Notes: a model not told the origin generated them from the letters alone. Positions 39,325 through 49,108 are shown, counted from the stretch's first letter. The stretch is 64,000 bases of DNA from Cupriavidus sp. WKF15 (GCF_029278605.1 NZ_CP119572.1:248001-312000), one strand, 5' to 3'. Numbers and translations are program-made.

Positions 39325-39357
39325 ATAACGTCTTGCGTTAATAACGCAAGACGTTAT
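39325..39357. promoter_or_regulatory. 33-bp perfect palindrome, double HigA operator
   Basis: Sixteen-base perfect arms (39325-39340 and 39342-39357) around a single A, 8 bases before the higB start. Each arm is itself an inverted repeat TAACG-N5-CGTTA (39326-39340 and 39342-39356), as expected for two adjacent antitoxin dimers. Confidence 0.85.
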
Positions 39358-39407
39358 TAGTCTTGGTGAGATGATTGGCGCACCTCGTACGGTAGCCGAC
39401 TTGCCTT

Positions 39408-39431
39408 ACGTTAACGTTAACGTCATATAAT
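39408..39431 (+). promoter_or_regulatory. icmF promoter with overlapping palindromic operator
   Basis: The 16-bp perfect palindrome ACGTTAACGTTAACGT (39408-39423) abuts a TATAAT box (39426-39431), with a poor -35 (ttgcct) before it. The ACGTTAACGT core is like the LiuR-type sites I recall for branched-chain acyl-CoA genes. A repressor here would block the promoter. Confidence 0.6.
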
Positions 39432-39544
39432 CGACAGGCCCCCGCCGCGACGGGGGCTGTCCGCATGCATGGCCAAGCCGACACCGGATCGGCATACCAG
39501 GCTGGCAAGCGGCCGCCAGCCAATCCCAGCCAGCGGTGGAGACA

Positions 39545-42500
39545 ATGACCGACCTTTCCGATGTGCGCGATGTCCGTCGCGACGCGCTCCAGGCCCAGGC
39601 GCGCGGCCCCGTCAACAAGGTACGTTTCGTCACGGCGGCTTCGCTGTTCGACGGCCACGACGCCTCGATCAACATCATGCGGCGCATCCTGCAGTCCCAG
39701 GGCTGCGAGGTGATCCACCTTGGCCACAACCGCTCGGTCGACGAGGTGGTGACGGCCGCGCTGCAAGAAGACGCACAGGGCATCGCCGTATCCAGCTACC
39801 AGGGCGGGCACGTCGAGTACTTCAAGTACATGGTCGATCTGCTGCGCGAGAAGGGCGGCGAGCATGTCCAGGTGTTCGGCGGCGGTGGTGGCGTGATCGT
39901 GCCGGATGAGATCCGCGAACTGCAGGCCTACGGCGTGACCCGCATTTTCAGTCCTGAGGATGGCCAGCGCATGGGCCTGGCCGGCATGATTGCCGACATG
40001 GTGCAGCGCTGCGACATCGACCTGAGCCGCTATGCGCCGACCACGCTCGATGCCGTCACGGCAGGCGACCGCCGCGCACTCGCCCAGCTCATGACCGCGC
40101 TCGAGAACGGCAAGGCTGATCCGGGACTGGTGGCCGATCTGCATGCGCGCGCAGGCAAGGCCACGGTGCCCGTGCTCGGCATCACGGGCACCGGCGGCGC
40201 CGGCAAGTCGTCGCTGACCGACGAGCTGATCCGCCGCATCCGGCTGGACCAGCAGGATACCTTGCGCATCGCGGTAATCTCGATCGACCCGTCGCGGCGC
40301 AAGTCCGGCGGCGCGCTGCTCGGCGACCGCATCCGCATGAACGCGATCAACCATCCGAACATCTTCATGCGTTCGCTTGCCACGCGCGAAGCGGGCAGCG
40401 AGATCTCGCAGGCGCTGCCCGATGTCATCGCCGCGTGCAAGGTGGCCGGGTTCGACCTTGTCATGGTCGAGACCTCGGGCATCGGCCAGGGCGATGCAGC
40501 GATCGTGCCGCACGCGGACCTGTCGCTCTACGTCATGACGCCCGAGTTCGGCGCCGCGAGCCAGCTCGAGAAGATCGACATGCTCGACTTCGCCGATTTC
40601 GTCGCGATCAACAAGTTCGACCGCAAGGGCGCGCAGGACGCCTGGCGCGATGTGGCCAGGCAGGTGCAGCGCAACCGCGAGCAATGGCATGGCAAGCCCG
40701 AGGACATGCCCGTGTACGGCACCCAGGCGTCGCGCTTCAACGACGACGGCGTGACCATGCTCTACCAGGGCCTGCGCGAGGCGCTCGCAGGCAAGGGACT
40801 CCAGTTGCAGCCCGGCATCCTGCCGGCGCTGACCGGCCGCATTTCCACGGGGCAGAACGTCATCGTGCCGCCGCAGCGCAGCCGCTACCTGGCGGAGCTG
40901 GCCGACACGGTGCGCGGCTACCACCGGCGCGTGGCGGAACAGAGCCGCATTGCGCGCGAGCGCCAGCAGTTGCGTGCGTCCAGCCGGATGCTCGCGCAGG
41001 CGCAGGGCGAAGGCGTCGCTGCGCTGGACCATCTCGCCGCGCAGCGCGACACCGCGCTTGGCGCGCTGGAGCACAAGCTGCTGGCCATGTGGCCGCAGAT
41101 GCGGGAGGCGTACAGCGGCGACGACTACGTGGTGAAGATCCGCGACAAGGAATTGCGCACGCGCCTGGTGACCACCACGCTGTCCGGCACCAAGGTGCGC
41201 AAGGTGGTGCTGCCGCGCTTCGAGGACGATGGCGAGATCCTGAAGTGGCTGATGCGCGAGAACGTGCCCGGCAGCTTCCCGTACACCTCGGGTGTGTTCG
41301 CGTTCAAGCGCGAGAACGAGGACCCGACTCGCATGTTCGCGGGCGAGGGCGATGCGTTCCGCACCAACCGGCGCTTCAAGCTGGTGTCGGAAGGCATGGA
41401 CGCCAAGCGGCTCTCGACCGCCTTCGACTCGGTCACGCTGTACGGCGAAGACCCGCATGTGCGGCCGGACATCTACGGCAAGGTCGGCAATTCCGGCGTG
41501 TCGATTGCCACGCTTGACGACATGAAGGTGCTCTATGACGGCTTCGACCTGACCAGCCCGAGCACCTCGGTGTCGATGACCATCAACGGCCCGGCGCCGA
41601 CCATCCTGGCGATGTTCATGAACACCGCCATCGACCAGAACCTGGACAAGTTCCGCGCCGACAACGGCCGCGAGCCGACGGTCGACGAAGAGGCCAAGAT
41701 CCGCGCATGGGTGCTGCAGAACGTACGCGGCACGGTGCAGGCCGACATCCTCAAGGAAGACCAGGGCCAGAACACCTGCATCTTCTCGACCGAGTTCTCG
41801 CTCAAGGTGATGGGGGATATCGCCGAGTACTTCGTGCACCACCAGGTGCGCAACTTCTATTCGGTGTCGATCTCGGGCTACCACATCGCCGAGGCCGGCG
41901 CGAACCCGATCTCGCAGCTCGCCTTCACGCTCGCCAACGGCTTCACCTATGTCGAGGCATACCTGGCGCGCGGCATGCATATCGATGATTTCGCGCCCAA
42001 CCTGTCGTTTTTCTTCTCGAACGGCATGGACCCCGAGTACAGCGTGCTGGGCCGCGTGGCGCGCCGCATCTGGGCGGTGACGATGCGCGACAAGTACGGC
42101 GCCAACGAGCGCAGCCAGAAGCTCAAGTACCACATCCAGACCTCGGGCCGCTCGCTGCATGCGCAGGAGATCGATTTCAACGATATCCGCACCACGCTGC
42201 AGGCGCTGATCGCGATCTACGACAACTGCAACTCGCTCCATACCAACGCCTACGACGAGGCCATCACCACGCCCACCGGCGAATCCGTGCGCCGTGCGCT
42301 GGCGATCCAGCTGATCATCAACCGCGAGTGGGGCGTGGCCAGGTGCGAGAATCCGAACCAGGGCAGCTTCCTGATCGAGGAGCTGACCGACCTGGTGGAA
42401 GAAGCCGTGCTGCAGGAGTTCGAGCGCATTGCCGAGCGTGGCGGCGTGCTCGGCGCGATGGAGACCGGCTACCAGCGCGGCAAGATCCAGGAGGAGTCGC

Positions 42501-42826
42501 TGTACTACGAGCAGCGCAAGCACGACGGCACGCTGCCCATCATCGGCGTGAACACGTTCCGCAATCCGGCCGGCGATCCGATTCCGCAGAAGCTGGAACT
42601 GGCACGCTCCAGCGAAGCCGAGAAGCAGAGCCAGCTCGCGCGCCTGGCCGCGTTCCAGCAGGCGCATGCGGAACAGGCGCCAGCCATGCTGCAGCGGCTG
42701 CGCCAGGCCGTGATCGACAACGAGAATGTGTTCGCGGTGCTGATGGATGCGGTGCGCGTGTGCTCCCTGGGGCAGATTACACACGCGCTGTTCGAGGTCG
42801 GAGGCCAGTACCGCCGCAATATGTGA
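39545..42826 (+). CDS. icmF: fused isobutyryl-CoA mutase
   Basis: Adenosylcobalamin-dependent interconversion of isobutyryl- and n-butyryl-CoA, with a built-in G-protein chaperone. The 1093 residues contain a B12 domain ([19 protein letters not shown], axial His near residue 38) and a MeaI-like GTPase with P-loop GTGGAGKSS at about 215-223. A C-terminal mutase barrel and substrate region follow ([20 protein letters not shown]). The start MTDLSDV has ggtggag upstream; a GTG nine bases earlier is in frame. It stands alone with its own operator. Confidence 0.96.
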   Translation: MTDLSDVRDVRRDALQAQARGPVNKVRFVTAASLFDGHDASINIMRRILQSQGCEVIHLGHNRSVDEVVTAALQEDAQGIAVSSYQGGHVEYFKYMVDLLREKGGEHVQVFGGGGGVIVPDEIRELQAYGVTRIFSPEDGQRMGLAGMIADMVQRCDIDLSRYAPTTLDAVTAGDRRALAQLMTALENGKADPGLVADLHARAGKATVPVLGITGTGGAGKSSLTDELIRRIRLDQQDTLRIAVISIDPSRRKSGGALLGDRIRMNAINHPNIFMRSLATREAGSEISQALPDVIAACKVAGFDLVMVETSGIGQGDAAIVPHADLSLYVMTPEFGAASQLEKIDMLDFADFVAINKFDRKGAQDAWRDVARQVQRNREQWHGKPEDMPVYGTQASRFNDDGVTMLYQGLREALAGKGLQLQPGILPALTGRISTGQNVIVPPQRSRYLAELADTVRGYHRRVAEQSRIARERQQLRASSRMLAQAQGEGVAALDHLAAQRDTALGALEHKLLAMWPQMREAYSGDDYVVKIRDKELRTRLVTTTLSGTKVRKVVLPRFEDDGEILKWLMRENVPGSFPYTSGVFAFKRENEDPTRMFAGEGDAFRTNRRFKLVSEGMDAKRLSTAFDSVTLYGEDPHVRPDIYGKVGNSGVSIATLDDMKVLYDGFDLTSPSTSVSMTINGPAPTILAMFMNTAIDQNLDKFRADNGREPTVDEEAKIRAWVLQNVRGTVQADILKEDQGQNTCIFSTEFSLKVMGDIAEYFVHHQVRNFYSVSISGYHIAEAGANPISQLAFTLANGFTYVEAYLARGMHIDDFAPNLSFFFSNGMDPEYSVLGRVARRIWAVTMRDKYGANERSQKLKYHIQTSGRSLHAQEIDFNDIRTTLQALIAIYDNCNSLHTNAYDEAITTPTGESVRRALAIQLIINREWGVARCENPNQGSFLIEELTDLVEEAVLQEFERIAERGGVLGAMETGYQRGKIQEESLYYEQRKHDGTLPIIGVNTFRNPAGDPIPQKLELARSSEAEKQSQLARLAAFQQAHAEQAPAMLQRLRQAVIDNENVFAVLMDAVRVCSLGQITHALFEVGGQYRRNM

Positions 42827-42946
42827 AACAAAAGGCAGCAGAACAGCCCTGAAATCGGGGGCGGAGGGGCCTGTCACGGCCACGGCCGCGCGCGTGCGTT
42901 AAACTCGGAGGCTCGCCGGATTCCGGAACGACCGCCGCACCAGACC

Positions 42947-43384
42947 ATGAACAGCCAGTACGATACGAACAACGTTTTTGCGAAGATCCTGCGCGGGGAA
43001 ATTCCGTGCAACAAGGTCTATGAAGATGCCGAGACCATCGCTTTCATGGACATCATGCCGCAATCCGACGGCCATACCCTGGTGGTGCCGAAGGAAGCCG
43101 CGGTCAACCTGTTCGACTTGTCGGAAGCCGGCGCCGAAGCCGCGATCCGCACCACGCAGCGCGTCGCGCGCGCGGTGCGCCAGGCGTTCAACCCGGACGG
43201 GCTTTCGATTGGCCAGTTCAACGGTGCCGCGGCGGGCCAGACCGTGCCGCACGTGCATTTCCATATCGTGCCGCGCTACGCCGACCAGACGCTGCGCGGC
43301 CACGCGCGCGACATGCAGGATCCGGACCTGCTCAAGGCCCACGCGGATCGCGTCATCGCCGCACTGCGCGAACAGGCGGCCTGA
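42947..43384 (+). CDS. HIT-family nucleotide hydrolase/transferase
   Basis: A 145-residue cytosolic protein with the histidine triad PHVHFHIVPRY at about residues 102-112. The N-terminal FAKILRGEIPCNKVYEDAETIAFMDI and GHTLVVPKEA are typical of the HINT-like branch. It probably hydrolyses AMP-lysine-type or related phosphoramidates; the physiological substrate is unknown. It lies 120 bp after icmF and 46 bp before the hydroxyacyl-CoA dehydrogenase. Confidence 0.92.
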   Translation: MNSQYDTNNVFAKILRGEIPCNKVYEDAETIAFMDIMPQSDGHTLVVPKEAAVNLFDLSEAGAEAAIRTTQRVARAVRQAFNPDGLSIGQFNGAAAGQTVPHVHFHIVPRYADQTLRGHARDMQDPDLLKAHADRVIAALREQAA

Positions 43385-43430
43385 GCATCCGCGAAGAACG
43401 AATATATAACCAGCAAAGAGGAAGATAGAG

Positions 43431-44285
43431 ATGGCAATCAGGACAGTGGGCATCGTCGGTGCCGGCACCATGGGCAACGGCATCGCGCAGGCCTGCGCGG
43501 TAGTTGGCCTGGACGTGGTGATGGTGGACATCAGCGACGCAGCGGTGCAGAAGGGCATCGCCACCGTCGCCGGCAGCCTGGACCGCCTGATCAAGAAGGA
43601 CAAGATCAGCGAAGCCGACAAGACCGCCGCGCTCGCGCACATCCAGGGCTCGACCGCGTATGAGGACCTGAAGAAGGCCGACATCGTGATCGAGGCCGCC
43701 ACCGAGAACTATGACCTGAAGGTCAAGATCCTCAAGCAGATCGACGGCATCGTCGGCGAGAACGTCATTATCGCTTCGAACACCTCGTCGATCTCGATCA
43801 CCAAGCTGGCCGCCGTGACCAGCCGCCCCGACCGCTTTATCGGCATGCACTTCTTCAACCCGGTGCCGGTGATGGCGCTGGTGGAACTGATCCGCGGCCT
43901 GCAGACCAGCGACGCCACCCACGCCGACGTCGAGGCGCTGGCCAAGGAACTGGGCAAGTACCCGATCACCGTGAAGAACAGCCCGGGCTTCGTGGTCAAC
44001 CGCATCCTGTGCCCGATGATCAACGAGGCCTTCTGCGTGCTGGGCGAAGGCCTGGCTTCGCCGGAAGAAATCGACGAAGGCATGAAGCTCGGCTGCAACC
44101 ACCCGATCGGGCCGCTGGCACTGGCCGACATGATCGGCCTGGACACCATGCTGGCCGTGATGGAAGTGCTGTATACGGAATTTGCCGATCCGAAGTACCG
44201 TCCGGCCATGCTGATGCGCGAGATGGTGGCCGCGGGCTACCTGGGCCGCAAGACTGGCCGCGGGGTGTACGTGTACAGCAAGTAA
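43431..44285 (+). CDS. 3-hydroxybutyryl-CoA dehydrogenase
   Basis: NAD(P)-dependent oxidation of 3-hydroxyacyl-CoA to 3-ketoacyl-CoA. The 284-residue protein has the Rossmann motif VGIVGAGTMGNGIAQACAV at residues 5-23. IGMHFFNPVPVMALVELIRG holds the catalytic His, and the C-terminal domain has NHPIGPLALADMIGLDTML. It is PaaH/Hbd-like in length. It follows icmF by 0.6 kb and could take butyryl-CoA-derived intermediates onward; no enoyl-CoA hydratase is nearby. Confidence 0.94.
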   Translation: MAIRTVGIVGAGTMGNGIAQACAVVGLDVVMVDISDAAVQKGIATVAGSLDRLIKKDKISEADKTAALAHIQGSTAYEDLKKADIVIEAATENYDLKVKILKQIDGIVGENVIIASNTSSISITKLAAVTSRPDRFIGMHFFNPVPVMALVELIRGLQTSDATHADVEALAKELGKYPITVKNSPGFVVNRILCPMINEAFCVLGEGLASPEEIDEGMKLGCNHPIGPLALADMIGLDTMLAVMEVLYTEFADPKYRPAMLMREMVAAGYLGRKTGRGVYVYSK

Positions 44286-44338
44286 TCCTTGCCGCTCGCG
44301 CGCGTTGCTCTGACGCAACGCGCAGTGTGCAGTAATCG

Positions 44339-44361
44339 CCGGCCGCCATCGAGGCGGCCGG
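44339..44361 (+). terminator. intrinsic terminator after the hydroxyacyl-CoA dehydrogenase
   Basis: Perfect nine-base arms ccggccgcc (44339-44347) and ggcggccgg (44353-44361) around atcga, followed by tttgctttt. Confidence 0.9.
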
Positions 44362-44505
44362 TTTGCTTTTGACGTGAATCCACGCTCCCGCCGTACGCCG
44401 TGAAAGCCGCTTACAGGGATTCACATGCCGAAACAATTCCCATCACCCGTTACGCGACTGTCGCGTTAGAGTGAAATCATGGATTCAAGACAGAAAAGGA
44501 ACCAG

Positions 44506-44892
44506 ATGATCCGCCCCCTCCTAGCCGCCTTCACGCTTGGCGCCTTGTCGCTGGCGGCAGCCAGCCCGGCCATGGCACGCGTCGATGTCGGCGTAAGCAT
44601 CGGCGTGCCGGCACCTGTGTACGTAGAGCCTGCACCCGTCTATGTAGCGCCACCGCCGCCGGTTTATGTGGCGCCTCCGCCTCCCGTTGTGTATGGCCCG
44701 CCGCCGGTGGCGTATGGCCCGGCTCCGGTAGTGGTGGCCCCTGCCATCGTGATGGGCTGGCACGGCGACCGCTACTGGGATGGCCGCCGCTGGTGGGGAC
44801 GCGAGGAATGGTATGGCCACCGCCGCTATCGCGACTACGACGACGACCGCGGTCACGGCCACGGTCACGGCCACGGTCACGACCGTTGGTAA
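44506..44892 (+). CDS. exported Pro/Tyr/Val-rich protein with His-Gly tail
   Basis: A 128-residue hypothetical. The signal peptide is MIRPLLAAFTLGALSLAAA, cut near SPAMA. Next comes a low-complexity stretch of PVYV/PPP repeats (residues about 34-85) and an aromatic patch WHGDRYWDGRRWWGREEWYG. It ends in a charged tail of (GH)5 after DDDRG. Such YXX-repeat cell-envelope proteins are common and poorly understood; the tail could bind metal. The start at 44506 has aaagga upstream and gives the better signal peptide than 44479. Confidence 0.75.
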   Translation: MIRPLLAAFTLGALSLAAASPAMARVDVGVSIGVPAPVYVEPAPVYVAPPPPVYVAPPPPVVYGPPPVAYGPAPVVVAPAIVMGWHGDRYWDGRRWWGREEWYGHRRYRDYDDDRGHGHGHGHGHDRW

Positions 44893-44963
44893 CCCGTCGT
44901 CCGGGGGCGGGGCCTGATTTCGCCTATAACTGAAGTCGGCCCAGCCCACCACCGGAGACGGCG

Positions 44964-45119
44964 ATGCAAAAAACCTGTCTGGCTGTCCTGCTCCTCACCC
45001 TCTCGCTTGCTGGCTGCGTCTCCGTCAGCAGCGGCGATCCCAATCCCCCCGCCAACAATGCAGCAGCCAGGCCATCGTCAGGCACCACGATCACGTGCCC
45101 GCAGGCGCCGTGCTACTAG
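44964..45119 (+). CDS. 51-residue lipoprotein, unknown
   Basis: The protein begins MQKTCLAVLLLTLSLAGC: a lipoprotein signal with lipobox LAGC (Cys18), a ggagacgg ribosome site and a polar 33-residue mature peptide ending TCPQAPCY. Two further cysteines near the end could pair. It overlaps the convergent DUF2459 gene by four bases. No family is recognised. Confidence 0.7.
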   Translation: MQKTCLAVLLLTLSLAGCVSVSSGDPNPPANNAAARPSSGTTITCPQAPCY

Positions 45120-45808
45120 CCTGCCACCCGTCGTCGCAGAGCCAGTCCCGCGTCTGACTGCTCCGTGGCAATCCGCCTGACCTGCACCATGATGTCGTCC
45201 GCCGACACCGCGAGCGGTGCCAGCGGGAGCCCGGCGTGGCGCAGTGCGTCGGCCGTCCACGTATTGCAGGTGTAGACCAGGCTGTAGGCGGCGGTCGCGG
45301 AGAGGTACGCCCCTCCTTCATACGGTCCGGCGCCAAGGCTGACTGGGCTCCCATCCGCGTGTCTCTGCACCGCGTCGCGCAGAAAATCGCGCAATCCGTC
45401 CAGCCCCGGCCGGCTGACCGCCAGGCCAACCACATTCCCGGCGCCGAATGCCTCGGCCGGCGGCGCGCGCAGCGCGGTCAGCAGTACCACGCCGCGCCCC
45501 GGCACCAGCGCCAGCAGCATCGTCACCACGCCATGGTTGCGCCGTACTACGTATGAACGGTCGCCGAAGCCGAAGCACAGATAGCGCACGTCCTCGAAGC
45601 CGCCGGCAAGGCTGCGCACGGACGGGTCCGCGTCCTCGCTGCGCAGGCAGACATCGGTGTGCCAGTCCCGCACCACCACCTCGATCATGGCAGCAGCAGG
45701 TATCGCAGGGGTGATGGATGGCGCCGGCGGCAGCGGCGCGCAGGCGGCGGCTGCCACGGCGGTCGCGCAAGCCAGCAGGCGGCAGGCAAGAGCAAAGGCG
45801 CGGCACAC
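45116..45808 (-). CDS. DUF2459 exported protein
   Basis: A 230-residue protein with a GTG start and an N-terminal hydrophobic signal (lipoprotein-like AAACAPLPP, Cys23). The DUF2459 core includes VVVRDWHTDVCLR, CFGFGDRSYVV and the C-terminal YTCNTWTADALRHAGLPL. The family is conserved but uncharacterised. The TCNTWTADAL cysteine and WHT histidine are candidate active-site residues. It begins 2 bases after the DUF3293 gene stop, probably the same operon. Confidence 0.85.
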   Translation of the reverse strand: MCRAFALACRLLACATAVAAAACAPLPPAPSITPAIPAAAMIEVVVRDWHTDVCLRSEDADPSVRSLAGGFEDVRYLCFGFGDRSYVVRRNHGVVTMLLALVPGRGVVLLTALRAPPAEAFGAGNVVGLAVSRPGLDGLRDFLRDAVQRHADGSPVSLGAGPYEGGAYLSATAAYSLVYTCNTWTADALRHAGLPLAPLAVSADDIMVQVRRIATEQSDAGLALRRRVAG

Positions 45809-45810
45809 GT

Positions 45811-46239
45811 TCAGCGCAGCAGGATCAGCCGCGGCACGGCGTCGGCGCCGCTCCAGACGATGGCGTTCTGACCGTGCTTCGTGCCGAGCGCGCTGGCGGC
45901 GTCGAGCGATATCCCAGGCACCAGGAAGCTCGGCTCGCCTGGCCAGCCGTTATCCGGATGCTGGCCAATGCCCGGGATGGCGGCAAAGCCGAGTCGCGCG
46001 AGGTCTTCGGCCAGCGCCTGTTGCCGCGCCTCGTTGCGCAACGGATCGGAGGGCTGGCTGAACGGATTCGCGGCGGTGATGAACGCGCTCGATGCCACGT
46101 GCAGGCGCTCGTGCAAGGCTGCCAGCGGCGCGCTTGGCTGGTCGATCTTCAGCGTGATCGCCGCATCGCCATGCACGCGGTAATCGGTCTCGCGATAAGC
46201 CCGCAGCGTGGCGTCGTCGATCGCGGTGCGCGCCGGCAT
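45811..46239 (-). CDS. DUF3293 protein
   Basis: A 142-residue cytosolic protein with FITAANPFSQPSDPLRNEARQ and PGIGQHPDNGWPGEPSFLV, the DUF3293 signatures. It starts at MPARTAIDDA four bases after the Crp-type gene stop, so it is probably co-transcribed with that regulator. Function is unknown. Confidence 0.85.
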   Translation of the reverse strand: MPARTAIDDATLRAYRETDYRVHGDAAITLKIDQPSAPLAALHERLHVASSAFITAANPFSQPSDPLRNEARQQALAEDLARLGFAAIPGIGQHPDNGWPGEPSFLVPGISLDAASALGTKHGQNAIVWSGADAVPRLILLR

Positions 46240-46243
46240 GGTG

Positions 46244-46912
46244 TCACTCGCCGTACTGGCGCAGGCCATCCAGGTCCAGCACTTCGATCACGCCGTAGTC
46301 CACGCGCACCAGGCCCTGCTGTTCGAGCACCTTGAGCGCCTGGTTGGCGCGCTGGCGCGAAATGCCGGCGAGCAGGCCGATCTCTTCCTGCGAGATCTCG
46401 AGCGTCTTGCCGATGCCGGGATAGAGCTGCTCGTTGAGCAGCGACGACACCGCCCGCGCCACGCGCGAGTCGATGTCGAGCAGGCGCTCGTACTCGACCG
46501 CGGCGATGAACTGGCCAAGCCGCTCGTTGAACTGCGTGAGCAGGAAGCGCGTGAACGGCAGGCTGGTATCCAGCAGCCACTGAAAAGTCTCGCGCGGCAG
46601 GAAGGCGATGGTCGAGCGGCGCAGCGCCATCACGTCGTACTTGCGGATCTCCGACTTGAGCACCGCGCCTTCGCCGAACCAGCCGCCGGTCGGCACGCCC
46701 GTGAAGGTCACGGACTTGCCCGACGGCGACACGGTAGTGATCTTGACGATGCCTTCGAGCACCCCCAGCCAGTGCTCGGCCAATTCACCCTTGTGGCAGA
46801 CGTAGTCGCCCTGCGTGTACTCGCGCACGAACATCGCGCGGCGCACGCGATCCCGCTGCTCCGGACTGAGGTCCGCGGCCCATACGCAGCGGTCGACGAA
46901 ATCGTTCAGCAT
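46244..46912 (-). CDS. Crp/Fnr-family transcriptional regulator
   Basis: A 222-residue protein. The N-terminal cyclic-nucleotide-like beta-barrel has YTQGDYVCHKGELAEHWLGVLEG and GGWFGEGAVLKSE. A dimer helix is followed by the HTH IGLLAGISRQRANQALKVLE. The FNR iron-sulfur cysteine cluster is absent, so it is not an oxygen-sensing Fnr. It diverges from the acyl-CoA ligase/ABC transporter cassette, with a palindromic site between, and is the likely regulator of both. Confidence 0.93.
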   Translation of the reverse strand: MLNDFVDRCVWAADLSPEQRDRVRRAMFVREYTQGDYVCHKGELAEHWLGVLEGIVKITTVSPSGKSVTFTGVPTGGWFGEGAVLKSEIRKYDVMALRRSTIAFLPRETFQWLLDTSLPFTRFLLTQFNERLGQFIAAVEYERLLDIDSRVARAVSSLLNEQLYPGIGKTLEISQEEIGLLAGISRQRANQALKVLEQQGLVRVDYGVIEVLDLDGLRQYGE

Positions 46913-46946
46913 GGCCTGAAAGGATCCTGTAGGGATTAACCCCGAA

Positions 46947-46964
46947 TTGTCACCGGCGTGACAA
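46947..46964. promoter_or_regulatory. Crp/Fnr-type palindrome in the divergent promoter region
   Basis: TTGTCAC-cggc-GTGACAA, perfect seven-base arms, 34 bases ahead of the crp-type start and about 190 bp before the ligase. The symmetry and spacing fit a Crp/Fnr dimer site. A TATAAC at 47083-47088 may be the ligase -10. The 237-bp region holds no gene. Confidence 0.7.
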
Positions 46965-47149
46965 CCCGGGGGGAAGGCATCGGCTATCTTACGATCACCA
47001 CGGAGCCGGCAGGTGCCACCAGACAAGGCACGACGGGCTTGATGCGCTGCGGCATGACGGCCGCCAGGCAAAACAGGCCAAGTATAACGACCCGGACCGG
47101 CGCTTGACACCGCGCGTGGACCCCCACCGCGGAGGGACAGGAGACAGCG

Positions 47150-49108
47150 ATGCAGGAATCGTCGGCGACGACCTTTCCGCGATTGCTGCTGGAGCACGCC
47201 CGGCAACGGCCGGCGCATCCGGCGTATCGCGAAAAGGATCTCGGCATCTGGCAGACATACAGCTGGGCACAGGCGGCGCAGGAGGTCAGGGCGCTCGCAT
47301 GCGGTCTCGCTGCACTGGGATTCACGCGCGGCATGAACCTGGCGGTGGTGGGCGACAACCGTCCGCGCCTGTACTGGGCCATGACCGCGGCGCAGGCGCT
47401 TGGCGGCGTGCCAGTGCCGCTGTACCAGGATGCCATTGCCAATGAAATGGTCTACGTGCTCAACGATGCGGAGATCGACTTCGCCATCGTCGAAGACCAG
47501 GAGCAGGTGGACAAGCTGCTCGAAGTGGAAGCGCAGCTCGCCGAATCCGGCCGCAGCGTGCGCCACGTCATCTATGAAGATCCGCGCGGGCTGCGCGACT
47601 ACGATCATCCGTCGCTGATGTCGTACCAGCGCCTGCAGGAGATCGGCCGCGAATTTGACCAGGCGCATCCTGGATTCTATGACGAGGCGGTTGCCGCCGG
47701 CTCGCCCGAAGACACGGCCATCATCCTCTATACGTCCGGCACCACCGGCAAGCCCAAGGGCGTGTGCCACGCGCACCGCGGCCTGATCGGCTCGGCGCGC
47801 AACGGTTGCGGCTTCGACGGCCTGACGGCGAAGGACGACGTGCTGTCCTACCTGCCGATGGCATGGGTCGGCGACAACCTGTTCTCTTACGCGCAGGCCA
47901 TGGTGGCGGGCTTCACCGTGAACTGCCCGGAATCGCGCGAGACCGTCATGACGGATCTGCGCGAGATCGGCCCGACCTACTACTTCGCGCCGCCGCGCAT
48001 CTATGAAGGCCTGCTGACCCAGGTGATGATCCGCATGGAGGACGCGGGCTGGATCAAGCGCAAGCTGTTCCAATGGGCCATGGACGTGGCGCGGCGTTGC
48101 GGTGCGGACATCCTCGACGGCAAGCCCGTGGGCCTCGCCGACAGGCTGCGCTATGCCGCCGGCGAGTTGCTGGTCTACGGCCCGCTGCGCAACGTGCTCG
48201 GCATGAGCCGTATCCGCGTGGGCTACACCGCGGGCGAGGCGATCGGCCCGGACCTGTTCCGCTTCTATCGCTCGATCGGCGTGAACCTCAAGCAGTTCTA
48301 TGGCCAGACCGAAACCTGCGCCTACGTTTGCCTGCAGCCTGACGGTCAGGTGAAGTTCGACTCGGTTGGTCCGGCGGCGCCCGGCATGGAAATCCGCATC
48401 GCCGACAACGGCGAGGTGCTGGTGCGCGGCGTGGGCCTGCTCAAGTCCTACTACAAGCGCGACGACGCCACGCGCGAGGCCATCAACGACGAGGGCTACT
48501 TCATGACCGGCGATGCCGGCGTGATCGATGCTGACGGCCACCTGAAGATCATCGACCGCGCCAAGGACGTGGGCAAGCTCGCCGATGGGTCGATGTTCGC
48601 GCCCAAGTACATCGAGAACAAGCTCAAGTTCTTCCCGTACATCAAGGAAGCCGTCGCCTTTGGTACGGGGCGCGAGCAGGTCTGCGCGTTCATCAACATC
48701 GATTTCGATGCGGTTGGCAACTGGGCCGAGCGCCGCCACCTGCCGTACGCCGGCTATGTCGACCTCGCGGGCCTGCCCGACGTGATCGCGATGATCGGCG
48801 AATGCGTCGAGCAGGTGAATGCGGACCTGGCCAACGACGGCATGCTGGCCGGCTCGCAGATTTCGCGCTTCCTGATCCTGCACAAGGAGCTGGATCCGGA
48901 CGACGACGAGCTGACCCGCACGCGCAAGGTGCGGCGCGGCTTCATCGCGGAGAAGTACGCGGTACTGGTCGACGCGCTGTATGCGGGCAAGACCGAGCAG
49001 TTCATCGAGACGCGCGTCAAGTTCGAGGACGGGCGCGAGGGCAGCGTGTCGGCCACGCTGAAGCTGGTGGATGCCAAACGCCTGCCGCCGTCGGCACGCG
49101 CGGCGTGA
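47150..49108 (+). CDS. long-chain-type acyl-CoA synthetase (AMP-forming)
   Basis: Activates a carboxylic acid to its CoA thioester with ATP. The 652-residue protein has the AMP-binding P-loop AIILYTSGTTGKPKGVCHAH, the acyl-site motif QFYGQTETCAYV and YFMTGDAGVIDADGHLKIID. DVGKLADGSMFAPKYIENKL follows. It resembles the FACS branch that accompanies Liv-type ABC operons in beta-proteobacteria. A ggagacagcg site precedes the ATG. livG follows after 16 bases. Confidence 0.93.
   Translation: MQESSATTFPRLLLEHARQRPAHPAYREKDLGIWQTYSWAQAAQEVRALACGLAALGFTRGMNLAVVGDNRPRLYWAMTAAQALGGVPVPLYQDAIANEMVYVLNDAEIDFAIVEDQEQVDKLLEVEAQLAESGRSVRHVIYEDPRGLRDYDHPSLMSYQRLQEIGREFDQAHPGFYDEAVAAGSPEDTAIILYTSGTTGKPKGVCHAHRGLIGSARNGCGFDGLTAKDDVLSYLPMAWVGDNLFSYAQAMVAGFTVNCPESRETVMTDLREIGPTYYFAPPRIYEGLLTQVMIRMEDAGWIKRKLFQWAMDVARRCGADILDGKPVGLADRLRYAAGELLVYGPLRNVLGMSRIRVGYTAGEAIGPDLFRFYRSIGVNLKQFYGQTETCAYVCLQPDGQVKFDSVGPAAPGMEIRIADNGEVLVRGVGLLKSYYKRDDATREAINDEGYFMTGDAGVIDADGHLKIIDRAKDVGKLADGSMFAPKYIENKLKFFPYIKEAVAFGTGREQVCAFINIDFDAVGNWAERRHLPYAGYVDLAGLPDVIAMIGECVEQVNADLANDGMLAGSQISRFLILHKELDPDDDELTRTRKVRRGFIAEKYAVLVDALYAGKTEQFIETRVKFEDGREGSVSATLKLVDAKRLPPSARAA

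Noticed and set aside
39338..42883. A minus-strand open frame of about 1180 codons opposite icmF
   Set aside because: It has low-complexity His/Ala/Arg/Val composition with no recognisable domain, and it is fully antisense to a well-supported 1093-residue enzyme.
44851..44886. ggtcac/ggccac repeats considered as a possible short tandem or CRISPR-like repeat
   Set aside because: They are codons of the Gly-His tail of the 44506-44892 protein, not an intergenic repeat array.
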